Shown here in pieces: positions 17,381-25,870 of a stretch of DNA of 64,000 nucleotides; the first letter of the stretch is position 1; each line of letters opens with the position of its first letter. A program made the translations under genes and the position numbers. The notes beneath the pieces were generated by a model. It made no database searches. It had not been told where the DNA came from and saw only the letters and a program-made list of their open reading frames with translations. Origin of the DNA: Paenibacillus silvae (GTDB lineage: Bacteria; Bacillota; Bacilli; Paenibacillales; Paenibacillaceae); assembly GCF_014639235.1 (NCBI RefSeq), contig NZ_BMFU01000004.1:303222-367221 (forward strand), in the 5' to 3' direction.

Positions 17381-19150
17381 ATGAACATTTCCATGTCATA
17401 CCGGACAAATCTGTTTTCAAAGATGGTCATTTTGATTCTGATCATGCTTGTTCCTGTTGTACTCCTGTACTGGTATTCCAATCATAAAACAACGGCTGTG
17501 CTGCGAGATGAGCTTAACCAATCAAACAGCAATCAGCTGGAGTTTTTTCAAAATCAGGTGAACTCTAACATTGAATTGTTATCCTCTTGGCCTAATCTGC
17601 TGATCCACGACCCGGATATCGCCAGTTTTCGGCGTATATTTGCGGAGAGCCGTTATTTCGATCTGGATGCGATCAATCTGGTCAAGCGTATTCAGAACAA
17701 GCTGAGTATTCAGGAAAGCTCATCGAACTGGGCCACCAAATTATATCTGTATTCCCCGTCGCTCGGCAGAGTGATCTCGGAACGGGATGCCCGTACGTAT
17801 GACAAGCATGCGTTAAAAGAAAGTATCGTTTCAGGCTGGGATGTTCACAAAATTGAGGATGGGCAGAATGACCGGTTCATGTTCAGCTGGATCACCGTAT
17901 CCCCGTACGGAATCAAAGACCCTGCCGAAAATGCAGAGACCATCATCAAGCTGGAATTCGACAGTGACAACATTCGGGACATGCTTGATAAATTCAAAGG
18001 GGATGGAAGACATGATCCCTTTTATTTCCGTGAGGAAACGGGCGTAATCTATAACCGGACATCGGATCGGACATTGACAGATCAATTGATCAAGGAATTG
18101 TCCAGCCAGCCCTTGAAAGACGTAGAGAACCGTACGGTAGTGATTGGCAATGAGCCCTACATGGTCAATTCTGTGAAATCGAGCACCACGGGCTGGTATC
18201 TGGTGGACTATATGCCGCTGTCCGATATTTTGAAGCCGATTCATCAGTCCAACATTCTGTTCTACTCGTCCATGATATGCTTGCTACTGATGAGCTTTAC
18301 CGCTGCGTATTTGTTATATGTTCAGGTTCAGGTGCCGGTGAAACAATTGATACGCGGATTCCAGCGGCTGAAGCAGGAGGATTACTCCGTTCGAATCGAG
18401 CCGAAAGGTCGCAATGAGTTCAGTTTCCTGTCCGAGCGCTTTAATTCCATGGTGGAAAAGATACAACAGCTGTTCGAGCACGTATATCTGGAGCAGATTC
18501 ATGTACGGGAAGCGAGACTGAAGCAACTGCAGTCACAGATTAATCCGCATTTTTTCTATAACTGTTTCTCCTTCATTACAAGCATGGCGAAGCTGAAACG
18601 GGTGGATGCCGTTGTAGCCATGTCTCACAATCTGTCCAGATATTACAGGTATACAACAAGGCAGGAAAGAGATTTGGTCCCGCTATCCGAAGAAATCGAA
18701 TTTGTGACCAACTATTTGGAAATTCAACGTATGCGTATGGAGCGCATTCATTATACGCTTGATTTGCCAGAAGATATGCTGCGTATCGAAGTTTCGCCAC
18801 TAATTGTGCAGCCTCTGGTTGAAAATGCGGTTATTCATGGGATTGAAGCAGACGCAGAAGCAGGGGAGATCAGAGTATCCGGTGAGCAAAAGGATGGCCG
18901 GATGCTGCTCATTGTTGAAGATGATGGTCAAGGCATGACACAGGAGGAGCGTGAAGCGCTTCTCATCAAGCTTGCGGGTACGATGGATCAGGAGATGGGC
19001 TGCGGATTGTGGAATGTGAATCAAAGGCTGCAGCTGAAGTATGGTGAGAAGGGTGGACTTCATATCACCGAATCAGACCTGGGCGGCGTGCGAGTTGTGT
19101 TGTCATGGCCGGTAGAATCCAAACCTGCGCTTGAAGAATACGAAGAGTGA
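17381..19150 (+). CDS. Membrane sensor histidine kinase, YesM type (galactan locus)
   Basis: The 589-residue kinase has membrane helices at about residues 14-32 and 288-310 flanking an extracellular sensing region, then HAMP, the phosphoacceptor motif QINPHFFYNCFSF with His390, and the ATPase domain (ENAVIHGIE, DDGQGMTQ). It is a paralogue of the kinase at 9059 but clearly diverged in the sensing region. The regulator gene follows directly. Because the genes downstream encode a GH53/GH42 galactan pathway, the likely signal is a beta-galacto-oligosaccharide, either directly or through its binding protein; this is inferred from neighbours. Confidence 0.92.
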   Translation: MNISMSYRTNLFSKMVILILIMLVPVVLLYWYSNHKTTAVLRDELNQSNSNQLEFFQNQVNSNIELLSSWPNLLIHDPDIASFRRIFAESRYFDLDAINLVKRIQNKLSIQESSSNWATKLYLYSPSLGRVISERDARTYDKHALKESIVSGWDVHKIEDGQNDRFMFSWITVSPYGIKDPAENAETIIKLEFDSDNIRDMLDKFKGDGRHDPFYFREETGVIYNRTSDRTLTDQLIKELSSQPLKDVENRTVVIGNEPYMVNSVKSSTTGWYLVDYMPLSDILKPIHQSNILFYSSMICLLLMSFTAAYLLYVQVQVPVKQLIRGFQRLKQEDYSVRIEPKGRNEFSFLSERFNSMVEKIQQLFEHVYLEQIHVREARLKQLQSQINPHFFYNCFSFITSMAKLKRVDAVVAMSHNLSRYYRYTTRQERDLVPLSEEIEFVTNYLEIQRMRMERIHYTLDLPEDMLRIEVSPLIVQPLVENAVIHGIEADAEAGEIRVSGEQKDGRMLLIVEDDGQGMTQEEREALLIKLAGTMDQEMGCGLWNVNQRLQLKYGEKGGLHITESDLGGVRVVLSWPVESKPALEEYEE

Positions 19151-19178
19151 ACATAAATGAACCGGGAGAGTGATTGAA

Positions 19179-20807
19179 TTGATCGATATACTGCTTGTGG
19201 ATGATGAAACGTATGTAACCGAGAGTCTGGAACTCACCATTCCTTGGGGAGAGATCGGAGTTACAACCGTGCTGCGTGCGGCATCCGGCAATGAAGCGTT
19301 GAAGATTATGGAGGAGAATGCGGTAGATATCGTCGTAACTGACATTCGGATGCCAGGTATGACCGGGCTTGAGCTGATTAGCGAGGTAAGCCAGCGCTGG
19401 CCGCATGTGCGCTGTATTTTGCTGACAGGACACAGTGATTTTGATTATGCCAAAAAGGCGATTCAGCTGCAGGCGGCAGATTATATTTTGAAGCCGGTTA
19501 ACGATGATGAATTTATGAATTCGGTATCAGCAGCGATTACCTCCCTGCGTGACGAATGGGATGAATTTGACAAATATCATCGCCTGCTGTACAGCCGCAA
19601 ATCGGATTACAAAATTTTACGCGAAAATCTGATGCATGATCTGCTCTTGGGCCGGGTGCTTACTACGAAAGCATTGCGGGAGCAGTTTGAGCAGTACGAG
19701 CTTCATATGGACCCCGAGCAGCCTGCTGTCATGATGCTGATTCGTCTTGCCGGACGATTTGCGGCTATGGATCAGCAGTCGCTGGACCTGATGGATTTTG
19801 CTGTCGGGAATATTGCCGAGGAAGTGCTGGGTGAAGCGTACAACGTCTGGTTTGGTCGCGGGCCGCATGAGTGTCTGGTCATGTTCCTGCAGAACCGCGA
19901 GCCGGATGAGCTATCACGAATGGAGGGAAGCAATCTGCAAGCTGCTGCTGGAACATTCCGGGAGCATGTGGTTCGTTACCTGCAGGGAGATCTGTCCATG
20001 GTGGTTACGCCGCCCTTTCCATTTAACGAGCTTACAAATGTGTATCGCAAAAGTTTGGGATCTTTAATTCTTTCCGGACCCGAAGAGCACAGAATCATCT
20101 ATATCGACATGGAAAAAGCGTTAAACAAACGTGCCGAAAACGATGCGGCGCAAGCGCTTGAAGAGCTGTATAAGCCACCGGTGCTGCCTCAGCTGCTGGA
20201 GACCAAACAATGGGAAGCTGCGGGGGACAAGCTGAACGCTGTTTTTGATGCTGTGGAGAAGGTGTATTTGTCCAGAGAGCATGCGTATGAGATGTATTTG
20301 TCTGTGACAAATGCTTTTATGTATATCGCTCATAAACAAGGACATCTGGTACATGAGATAGATCATGCGGGTTTCGATCTGGTGCTTGCGCACCAGTTGA
20401 TTCAATCCCCGGAGAAGCTGCGGCGCTGGGCAATGAATATGCTCGAGAAGCTGCAGGAGGAGCTATCGGATCAGGAAGGGGTACAAAGCCGCCGGCATGT
20501 CATTAAACAAGTGCAGGAGCTGGTAACCCGGGATACAGGACAGGATCTGTCGGTGAAAATGATTGCGGATAAAGTGTATTTACACCCGGTATACCTCTCT
20601 AAAATATACAAGGCAGAGACGGGGGAAGGTCTCGGAGACTATATGATCCGTATGCGTATGGAACGAGCGCTGTATTTGCTCAAAAATACGAATAAAAAAA
20701 TATACGAGATTACGAGTGAGCTGGGTTATCAAAATCCGCAATATTTTAGCAAAATGTTCAAAAAACATTACGGCATGACACCGAATGAATTCCGGGATCA
20801 GACATAA
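19179..20807 (+). CDS. Response regulator, YesN type (galactan locus)
   Basis: The 542-residue protein has a receiver domain (D8-D9, phosphoacceptor D55 in VTDIRMPG, lysine in YILKPVN) and a C-terminal AraC-type DNA-binding domain (VYLHPVYLSKIYKAE, then YFSKMFKKHYGMTPNEFR). The frame is open to a GTG at 19170, but GGGAGAG (19164-19170) would overlap that codon; TTG 19179 sits eight bases after it and begins IDILLVDDE, so TTG is the better start. It most likely activates the lipoprotein gene at 20931, whose promoter has a perfect -10 box but a poor -35 box, as expected for activator-dependent promoters. Confidence 0.92.
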   Translation: MIDILLVDDETYVTESLELTIPWGEIGVTTVLRAASGNEALKIMEENAVDIVVTDIRMPGMTGLELISEVSQRWPHVRCILLTGHSDFDYAKKAIQLQAADYILKPVNDDEFMNSVSAAITSLRDEWDEFDKYHRLLYSRKSDYKILRENLMHDLLLGRVLTTKALREQFEQYELHMDPEQPAVMMLIRLAGRFAAMDQQSLDLMDFAVGNIAEEVLGEAYNVWFGRGPHECLVMFLQNREPDELSRMEGSNLQAAAGTFREHVVRYLQGDLSMVVTPPFPFNELTNVYRKSLGSLILSGPEEHRIIYIDMEKALNKRAENDAAQALEELYKPPVLPQLLETKQWEAAGDKLNAVFDAVEKVYLSREHAYEMYLSVTNAFMYIAHKQGHLVHEIDHAGFDLVLAHQLIQSPEKLRRWAMNMLEKLQEELSDQEGVQSRRHVIKQVQELVTRDTGQDLSVKMIADKVYLHPVYLSKIYKAETGEGLGDYMIRMRMERALYLLKNTNKKIYEITSELGYQNPQYFSKMFKKHYGMTPNEFRDQT

Positions 20808-20889
20808 ATACAACATAAATCGAGCATATAGGTTGGTAAAGGTGCAGAAATCTTGATTTCGTATCATAGGCTGATGTGCCTGACCGTCC

Positions 20890-20895
20890 TATAAT
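20890..20895 (+). promoter_or_regulatory. Candidate activator-dependent -10 box for the galactan lipoprotein gene
   Basis: TATAAT lies 35 bases upstream of the ATG, which itself follows AAGGGGG. The hexamer at the -35 position (TAGGCT with a 17-base spacer) barely matches consensus. This combination suggests a promoter that needs the YesN-type regulator encoded just upstream. Confidence 0.45.
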
Positions 20896-20930
20896 GAAAG
20901 GGTAACCAAAACGATTTAAGGGGGAACAAC

Positions 20931-22616
20931 ATGAGAGCGCAATCAACGAAAAAGAGATTCTTGTCGCTTCTCGCTACGACGCTCTGTCTGACCGTCGTTC
21001 TTGCAGGATGTTCAGGAGGAAATGGGAACAAGGAGAGTGCTGAGCCAAGCGCATCCGGGTCCCAAAATGAATACAAGGAAAAGTATGATCCCGCAGTAAC
21101 CATTACTACAGCATGGGGCATCGACCCTGAGCTGAAATTCAAAAATGGCGAATCCATGGAAAATAACGTGGCTACGAAATGGGCCAAGGACAAATTCGGT
21201 ATTGAGATTAAGTCGCTGTGGTCCGTAACGGATACAAACAACGCGTTTGCAACCAAACTTCGTTTGGCTATGTCCTCGGGTCAGGAAATGCCTGATATCG
21301 TAACCGTAGGTGATAACCTGCTGGCTCAGGACCTGATTGATTCCGGCATGTATCAGGAAGTGGGTCCGCTGTTTGACAAGTATGCTTCGGATACTTGGAA
21401 AAAAGCAATGGAGCAAGATCCGAATGTATGGAATGCGTACAGCCGTGATGGCAAAAGAATGGGTATTCCGGTACTCGATTACGCATACAACAATGACTAC
21501 CTGCTCTGGATTCGTCAGGATTGGCTGGACAAGCTGAATATGAAAGCACCTAAAACCATTGATGAGCTCGAAGCGGTTATGGAAGCTTTCAAAAACAAAA
21601 ATCCGGACGGTCTGGCACCAGATAAAGTAACTCCGCTCAGCATCGGTTTCAAAACATCCATGAATACCTGGATGGGTGATCCATCCTGGATCTTCGGCGC
21701 TTATGGCACACTGCCGTTCCAATGGAACGTAGGTGCGGACGGCAAGCTGGAGTATGGTTCCATTAACCCGGGCATGAAAGAAGGCTTGGCTAAATTAAGC
21801 GACTGGCTGAAAAAAGGATATATTCCGCAAGAAGCAGCACTTTGGGATGAAAACAAAACGGCAGAACCTGCTGTAGCGGGCACAGCTGGAATTATCCCGG
21901 GCCCTTACTGGATGAGCGGATGGCCGCTGATTGATACCGTGAAAAACGTACCTAGTGCAGTATGGAAGCCAATTTCTATTCCGACAGGCCCTGATGGCAA
22001 AGCAATGCGTCACGGAACACAGTTTGTTAACGGTGTGACCCTGATCAAAAAAGACATGGCTCACCCTGAAGCGTTCTTCACTTACCAGAACTACCTGTTT
22101 GACAACTATGCTGACCCGGCTCCAGGCAGCCCGTATGACAACGGTCTGTTTGAAGGGTATGACTACCAGCTGGATGCCAACGGCAAACAGAAAAAACCGG
22201 ATGAAATTGACGGTGGATATGTCAACGTTGTACGTTACCTGCTTGTTCGTGACGGCGCGCGTATTCCAGATGCACAAATGAAAGCTTTGATGAATCTGGC
22301 AGATGGCAAAGAGCCGCAAACGAAGCTGGAAAAAGACGTAGCGGTGAACTATGGACCGGAGACTCCTGCGGCTGCAAAAGTGCTGCTTGAGCAGAAAGAT
22401 ATTTCGTTCAAAAATATGTTCACAGGTCCTACAACCAAAACGATGAAAGCCAAGCTGGACTACCTCAACAAAATTGAGAATCAGGCATTTAATGAAATCA
22501 TCTATGGCAAGAGCCCGATCGATTCATTTGATACCTTTGTTCAAACATGGAAATCCGGCGGCGGCGATCAGATCACTCAGGAAGTTAACGAGTGGTATGA
22601 CGGTGTGAAAAAATAA
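20931..22616 (+). CDS. Extracellular sugar-binding lipoprotein (galactan locus)
   Basis: The 561-residue lipoprotein has a signal peptide ending in the lipobox VVLAGC (Cys27), a short Gly/Asn/Ser-rich linker and a large solute-binding domain of the LplA/YtcQ kind, longer than typical maltose-binding proteins. It should capture galacto-oligosaccharides released from plant galactan outside the cell and hand them to the permeases at 22.9-24.7 kb. A strong terminator directly downstream separates it from these permeases, which would let the binding protein be made in excess. Confidence 0.9.
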   Translation: MRAQSTKKRFLSLLATTLCLTVVLAGCSGGNGNKESAEPSASGSQNEYKEKYDPAVTITTAWGIDPELKFKNGESMENNVATKWAKDKFGIEIKSLWSVTDTNNAFATKLRLAMSSGQEMPDIVTVGDNLLAQDLIDSGMYQEVGPLFDKYASDTWKKAMEQDPNVWNAYSRDGKRMGIPVLDYAYNNDYLLWIRQDWLDKLNMKAPKTIDELEAVMEAFKNKNPDGLAPDKVTPLSIGFKTSMNTWMGDPSWIFGAYGTLPFQWNVGADGKLEYGSINPGMKEGLAKLSDWLKKGYIPQEAALWDENKTAEPAVAGTAGIIPGPYWMSGWPLIDTVKNVPSAVWKPISIPTGPDGKAMRHGTQFVNGVTLIKKDMAHPEAFFTYQNYLFDNYADPAPGSPYDNGLFEGYDYQLDANGKQKKPDEIDGGYVNVVRYLLVRDGARIPDAQMKALMNLADGKEPQTKLEKDVAVNYGPETPAAAKVLLEQKDISFKNMFTGPTTKTMKAKLDYLNKIENQAFNEIIYGKSPIDSFDTFVQTWKSGGGDQITQEVNEWYDGVKK

Positions 22617-22651
22617 GCAGAATTTCTCTATGAAAATGTATAGCAGTAGTG

Positions 22652-22683
22652 ACGCACAGACGATATAAGTCTGTGCGTTTTTT
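22652..22683 (+). terminator. Strong intrinsic terminator between binding protein and permease genes
   Basis: ACGCACAGAC (22652-22661) pairs perfectly with GTCTGTGCGT (22669-22678) around a seven-base loop, followed by six T. It splits one transport system into two transcripts or limits read-through. Confidence 0.9.
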
Positions 22684-22814
22684 GTGTTTTTAAAGGTCAT
22701 AAAAACATATAGAAAATCGAGTGGAACAGCGGTTTTATGGCTTTCCGGGCTGAGCAGCAGGGCCTAAGCCAAAAGTAGTTGCTTTTGTGCCATTTATATT
22801 GCTTTTATGCGCTG

Positions 22815-22842
22815 TTTGAGGGTGCTGGAAGGTTGATATAAT
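22815..22842 (+). promoter_or_regulatory. Candidate promoter for the galactan permease and hydrolase genes
   Basis: A perfect TATAAT (22837-22842) lies 58 bases upstream of the permease start. The best -35 is TTTGAG (22815-22820) at 16 bases, or TTGAGG at 15. It would drive the permeases, GH53 and GH42 as one unit. Confidence 0.45.
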
Positions 22843-22899
22843 TTGCCTATAAGCCACTCAGGGAGTACTTGAGTAGGAAGAATTACAGGGGGAGCAATC

Positions 22900-23790
22900 A
22901 TGAGAACTTTAAAACGAACTTGGCCATTCCACGTAATGCTGCTGCCAGCTATCATCTTTCTGATTATTTTCAGTTATGTGCCTATGGGCGGAATTGTTAT
23001 GGCATTCCAGAACTACAAACCATGGCTTGGCATTAGCGGCTCGGACTGGGTCGGGCTTGATAACTTTAGATATTTATTCGAACGGGAGGACAGCTTGCAG
23101 GTCATCTGGAATACGTTGATCATCGCTGTACTCAAATTGATTTTCAACTTGTTTGTACCGTTTGTATTTGCCATCCTGCTCAATGAGGTTCGCAAGATGG
23201 CCATTCAGCGGACGATCCAAACACTTGTATACTTGCCTCACTTCTTGTCCTGGGTCATCCTGGGCGGCATCCTGCTCGATCTGTTGTCAACAGGTGGTCT
23301 GGTGAACCGGGTACTCGGCACCTTCGGTCTTGGACCGTACTTCTTCCTCGGAGATAACAGCTTGTTCCGACCAACGATTATTGTTACGGATGTGTGGAAG
23401 GAATTCGGATATAACATGATTGTCTTTCTGGCTGCACTGGCAGGTATTAACCCGGCACTGTATGAAGCTGCCGAGATCGACGGAGCGAATCGTTGGAAGC
23501 AGACACTTCACATTACGATTCCGTCTCTCGTGCCAATGCTAATGGTTGTAGGAACGCTCGCGCTTGGTAACGTATTGAATGCCGGATTCGACCAGATCTT
23601 CAACCTGTACAACCCGCTTGTATATCAATCGGGAGACATCATTGATACATTCGTATATCGCTCGGCGCTGGAAAACGGTGAGATGGGCTTCGCCACAGCC
23701 ATTGGCTTGTTCAAATCCGTGATCAGTATGGTGCTGATTCTCGTATCGTACAGCCTCGCCAAGAAATACGCCGGATACCGCATATTCTAA
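22900..23790 (+). CDS. Sugar ABC transporter permease, LplB type (galactan locus)
   Basis: The 296-residue protein has six membrane helices and the EAA loop (EAAEIDGANRWKQTLHITIP). It opens with the family's N-terminal helix and a FSYVPMGGIVMAFQNYKPW segment. It is the first of the two channel subunits for galacto-oligosaccharide import; GGGGGAGC precedes the ATG. No ATPase is encoded in the locus, so a shared MsmX-like ATPase elsewhere is expected. Confidence 0.9.
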   Translation: MRTLKRTWPFHVMLLPAIIFLIIFSYVPMGGIVMAFQNYKPWLGISGSDWVGLDNFRYLFEREDSLQVIWNTLIIAVLKLIFNLFVPFVFAILLNEVRKMAIQRTIQTLVYLPHFLSWVILGGILLDLLSTGGLVNRVLGTFGLGPYFFLGDNSLFRPTIIVTDVWKEFGYNMIVFLAALAGINPALYEAAEIDGANRWKQTLHITIPSLVPMLMVVGTLALGNVLNAGFDQIFNLYNPLVYQSGDIIDTFVYRSALENGEMGFATAIGLFKSVISMVLILVSYSLAKKYAGYRIF

Positions 23791-23819
23791 TCGAATGAAC
23801 AGAGAAGGAAGGGACTACG

Positions 23820-24698
23820 ATGTATCATAAATCAAAGTCATATCGTGTATTTAACGTTATCAATATCAGTTTTCTCATTCTGGTCGCCATCATGTGTATT
23901 GTGCCGATGATTCACGTTTTGGCTGTATCCTTCAGTAACAAAGCTGCGGCAGATGCCAACCTGGTCAGTCTCTGGCCAGTCGGTTTTTCTCTTGAAGCTT
24001 ACAAAAAAACAATGAACAATCCGATCTTTCTGAACTCACTCTGGATTTCACTGCTGCGTACCGTTATTGGTACAGGTATTACGCTGTTAATTACTTTCCT
24101 GGCGGCATATCCGCTGTCCAAGGAAAACAGTGAGTTTAAAGGCAGAACCGTATACTCCTGGATTTTCGTATTCAGCATGATTTTCAACGGCGGTCTGGTT
24201 CCATTCTACATGGTTATTCAAAAGATTGGTCTGATGGATTCCTTCTGGGTACTGGTGCTGCCAGGTGCAGTGAACACCTTCCTGGTCATCCTGATGCTGA
24301 ATTTCTTCCGCGGCATTCCGAAAGAGCTTGAAGAAGCAGCCCTGATGGACGGTGCCAACCATTTCAGAACACTGTTCAGCATTTTCCTGCCAATCTCCAT
24401 GCCTTCCATTGCAACCATTGCACTGTTCAGCATGGTGTTTCACTGGAACTCCTGGTTTGATGGTCTCTTGTATATGAACAATGCCAAAGACTATCCACTT
24501 GCAACATTTATGCAGACTGTCATTATCAAACGGGATATGAGTACGATGGCGATGAATCCGAAGGAGATGGAAACGATCTCTCAGACAACAGTACGTGCAG
24601 CTCAGATTTTTATCGGAAGTGCGCCAATCCTGATTGTATATCCATTCTTACAGCGTTATTTTGTAAAAGGTATGACACTGGGCTCAGTGAAAGGCTGA
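23820..24698 (+). CDS. Sugar ABC transporter permease, YtcP type (galactan locus)
   Basis: The second channel subunit has 292 residues, six membrane helices, the EAA loop (EEAALMDGANHFRTLFSIFLP) and the usual C-terminus (RYFVKGMTLGSVKG). It starts 29 bases after the first permease and ends 32 bases before the GH53 gene with no terminator between, so all are probably one transcript. Confidence 0.9.
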   Translation: MYHKSKSYRVFNVINISFLILVAIMCIVPMIHVLAVSFSNKAAADANLVSLWPVGFSLEAYKKTMNNPIFLNSLWISLLRTVIGTGITLLITFLAAYPLSKENSEFKGRTVYSWIFVFSMIFNGGLVPFYMVIQKIGLMDSFWVLVLPGAVNTFLVILMLNFFRGIPKELEEAALMDGANHFRTLFSIFLPISMPSIATIALFSMVFHWNSWFDGLLYMNNAKDYPLATFMQTVIIKRDMSTMAMNPKEMETISQTTVRAAQIFIGSAPILIVYPFLQRYFVKGMTLGSVKG

Positions 24699-24730
24699 GC
24701 CTGAATCCCTAATTTATGGAGGCTGATATT

Positions 24731-25816
24731 TTGAATCAATCTACCAAACAACCATTTATTCTCGGCATGGATGTTTCATTTATGGACGAGATTGAACAGC
24801 ATGGGGGGACATATCGTGATGCGGATGGCAAAGAAGCAGATTTGCTCACCATTCTCAAGCTGAATGATGCCAACGCGATCCGGCTGCGTATCTGGAATGA
24901 TCCGGTCGGCGGATTCTGCAATCTGGAGCGCACAATTGAAGTAGCAAAACGAATCAAGGCACAGGGCTTGCAATTTTTGCTCGACTTCCATTACTCGGAC
25001 CGGTGGGCTGATCCGGCCAACCAGTGGAAACCGAAAGCGTGGGAGAACCTGTCCTATGAACAGCTTAAACTGGCGGTATGCACATATACAGCAGATGTGC
25101 TTCGCGCATTAAAGGAACACGATGCCCTGCCGGATATGGTCCAGGTTGGCAATGAAATTACACCAGGCATGTTGTGGGATGATGGGCGTGTCGGCGGCGA
25201 AGAGCATGATACGGACGAGCAGTGGCAGCGTTTTGCCGGGCTTGTGAAATATGGCATTGCAGCTGTGAAATCGGTTGATCCTTCGATCCAGATTATGATT
25301 CATATTGACCGCGGCGGTGATAACGCCGAGAGTCGCAAATTCTATGATCGTTTTGAAGCGCTGGGTGTTGAGTTTGACGTCATCGGCTTGTCCTATTATC
25401 CTTGGTGGCATGGAACGCTGGATGCGCTGCGTGACAACCTGAATGATCTGGCCAAACGCTACGGCAAGCCAATCAACGTTGTGGAGACCGCTTACCCATG
25501 GACGCTTGAGCAGCCGGAAGGTATTGAATGGATTATGAATCAGGAAGACATGCTGCTGCCAGGATATCCTGCAACGGTAGAAGGACAAACCCGATATTTG
25601 CAGGATATGCTGCAGATTATTCGCGAGGTTCCCGGTGGTCTGGGCCATGGCTTCTATTATTGGGAGCCAGCATGGATTCCAAGCAAGGAAGAATGGTCTG
25701 TAGGACACCCGAACAACTGGGGCAATCTGACCATGTTTGATTTCAAAGGTCGCAAGCTCGATTCATTCAAGGCGTTAGCTGCTGCGCAAGAACTGAATGT
25801 CACTACCTCCGTTTAA
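24731..25816 (+). CDS. Cytoplasmic arabinogalactan endo-beta-1,4-galactanase (GH53)
   Basis: The 361-residue protein is a full GH53 catalytic domain: GMDVSFMDEIEQHGG at the start, NAIRLRIWNDPVG, DFHYSDRWADP, the acid/base in VQVGNEITPG (Glu142) and the nucleophile in VVETAYPW (Glu252), numbered from the TTG. GH53 enzymes cut beta-1,4-galactan. Most are secreted, but no signal peptide is present even in the extended frame that begins at ATG 24716, so this one should act on imported oligosaccharides. GGAGG (24718-24722) sits eight bases before TTG 24731, which I take as the start. It is followed by a beta-galactosidase gene in the same unit. Confidence 0.92.
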   Translation: MNQSTKQPFILGMDVSFMDEIEQHGGTYRDADGKEADLLTILKLNDANAIRLRIWNDPVGGFCNLERTIEVAKRIKAQGLQFLLDFHYSDRWADPANQWKPKAWENLSYEQLKLAVCTYTADVLRALKEHDALPDMVQVGNEITPGMLWDDGRVGGEEHDTDEQWQRFAGLVKYGIAAVKSVDPSIQIMIHIDRGGDNAESRKFYDRFEALGVEFDVIGLSYYPWWHGTLDALRDNLNDLAKRYGKPINVVETAYPWTLEQPEGIEWIMNQEDMLLPGYPATVEGQTRYLQDMLQIIREVPGGLGHGFYYWEPAWIPSKEEWSVGHPNNWGNLTMFDFKGRKLDSFKALAAAQELNVTTSV

Positions 25817-25870
25817 TAAGGTTTGCAAAAGCGAAATGTTCGTAATTCAACAGCAAGGGAGTTTTCATAA

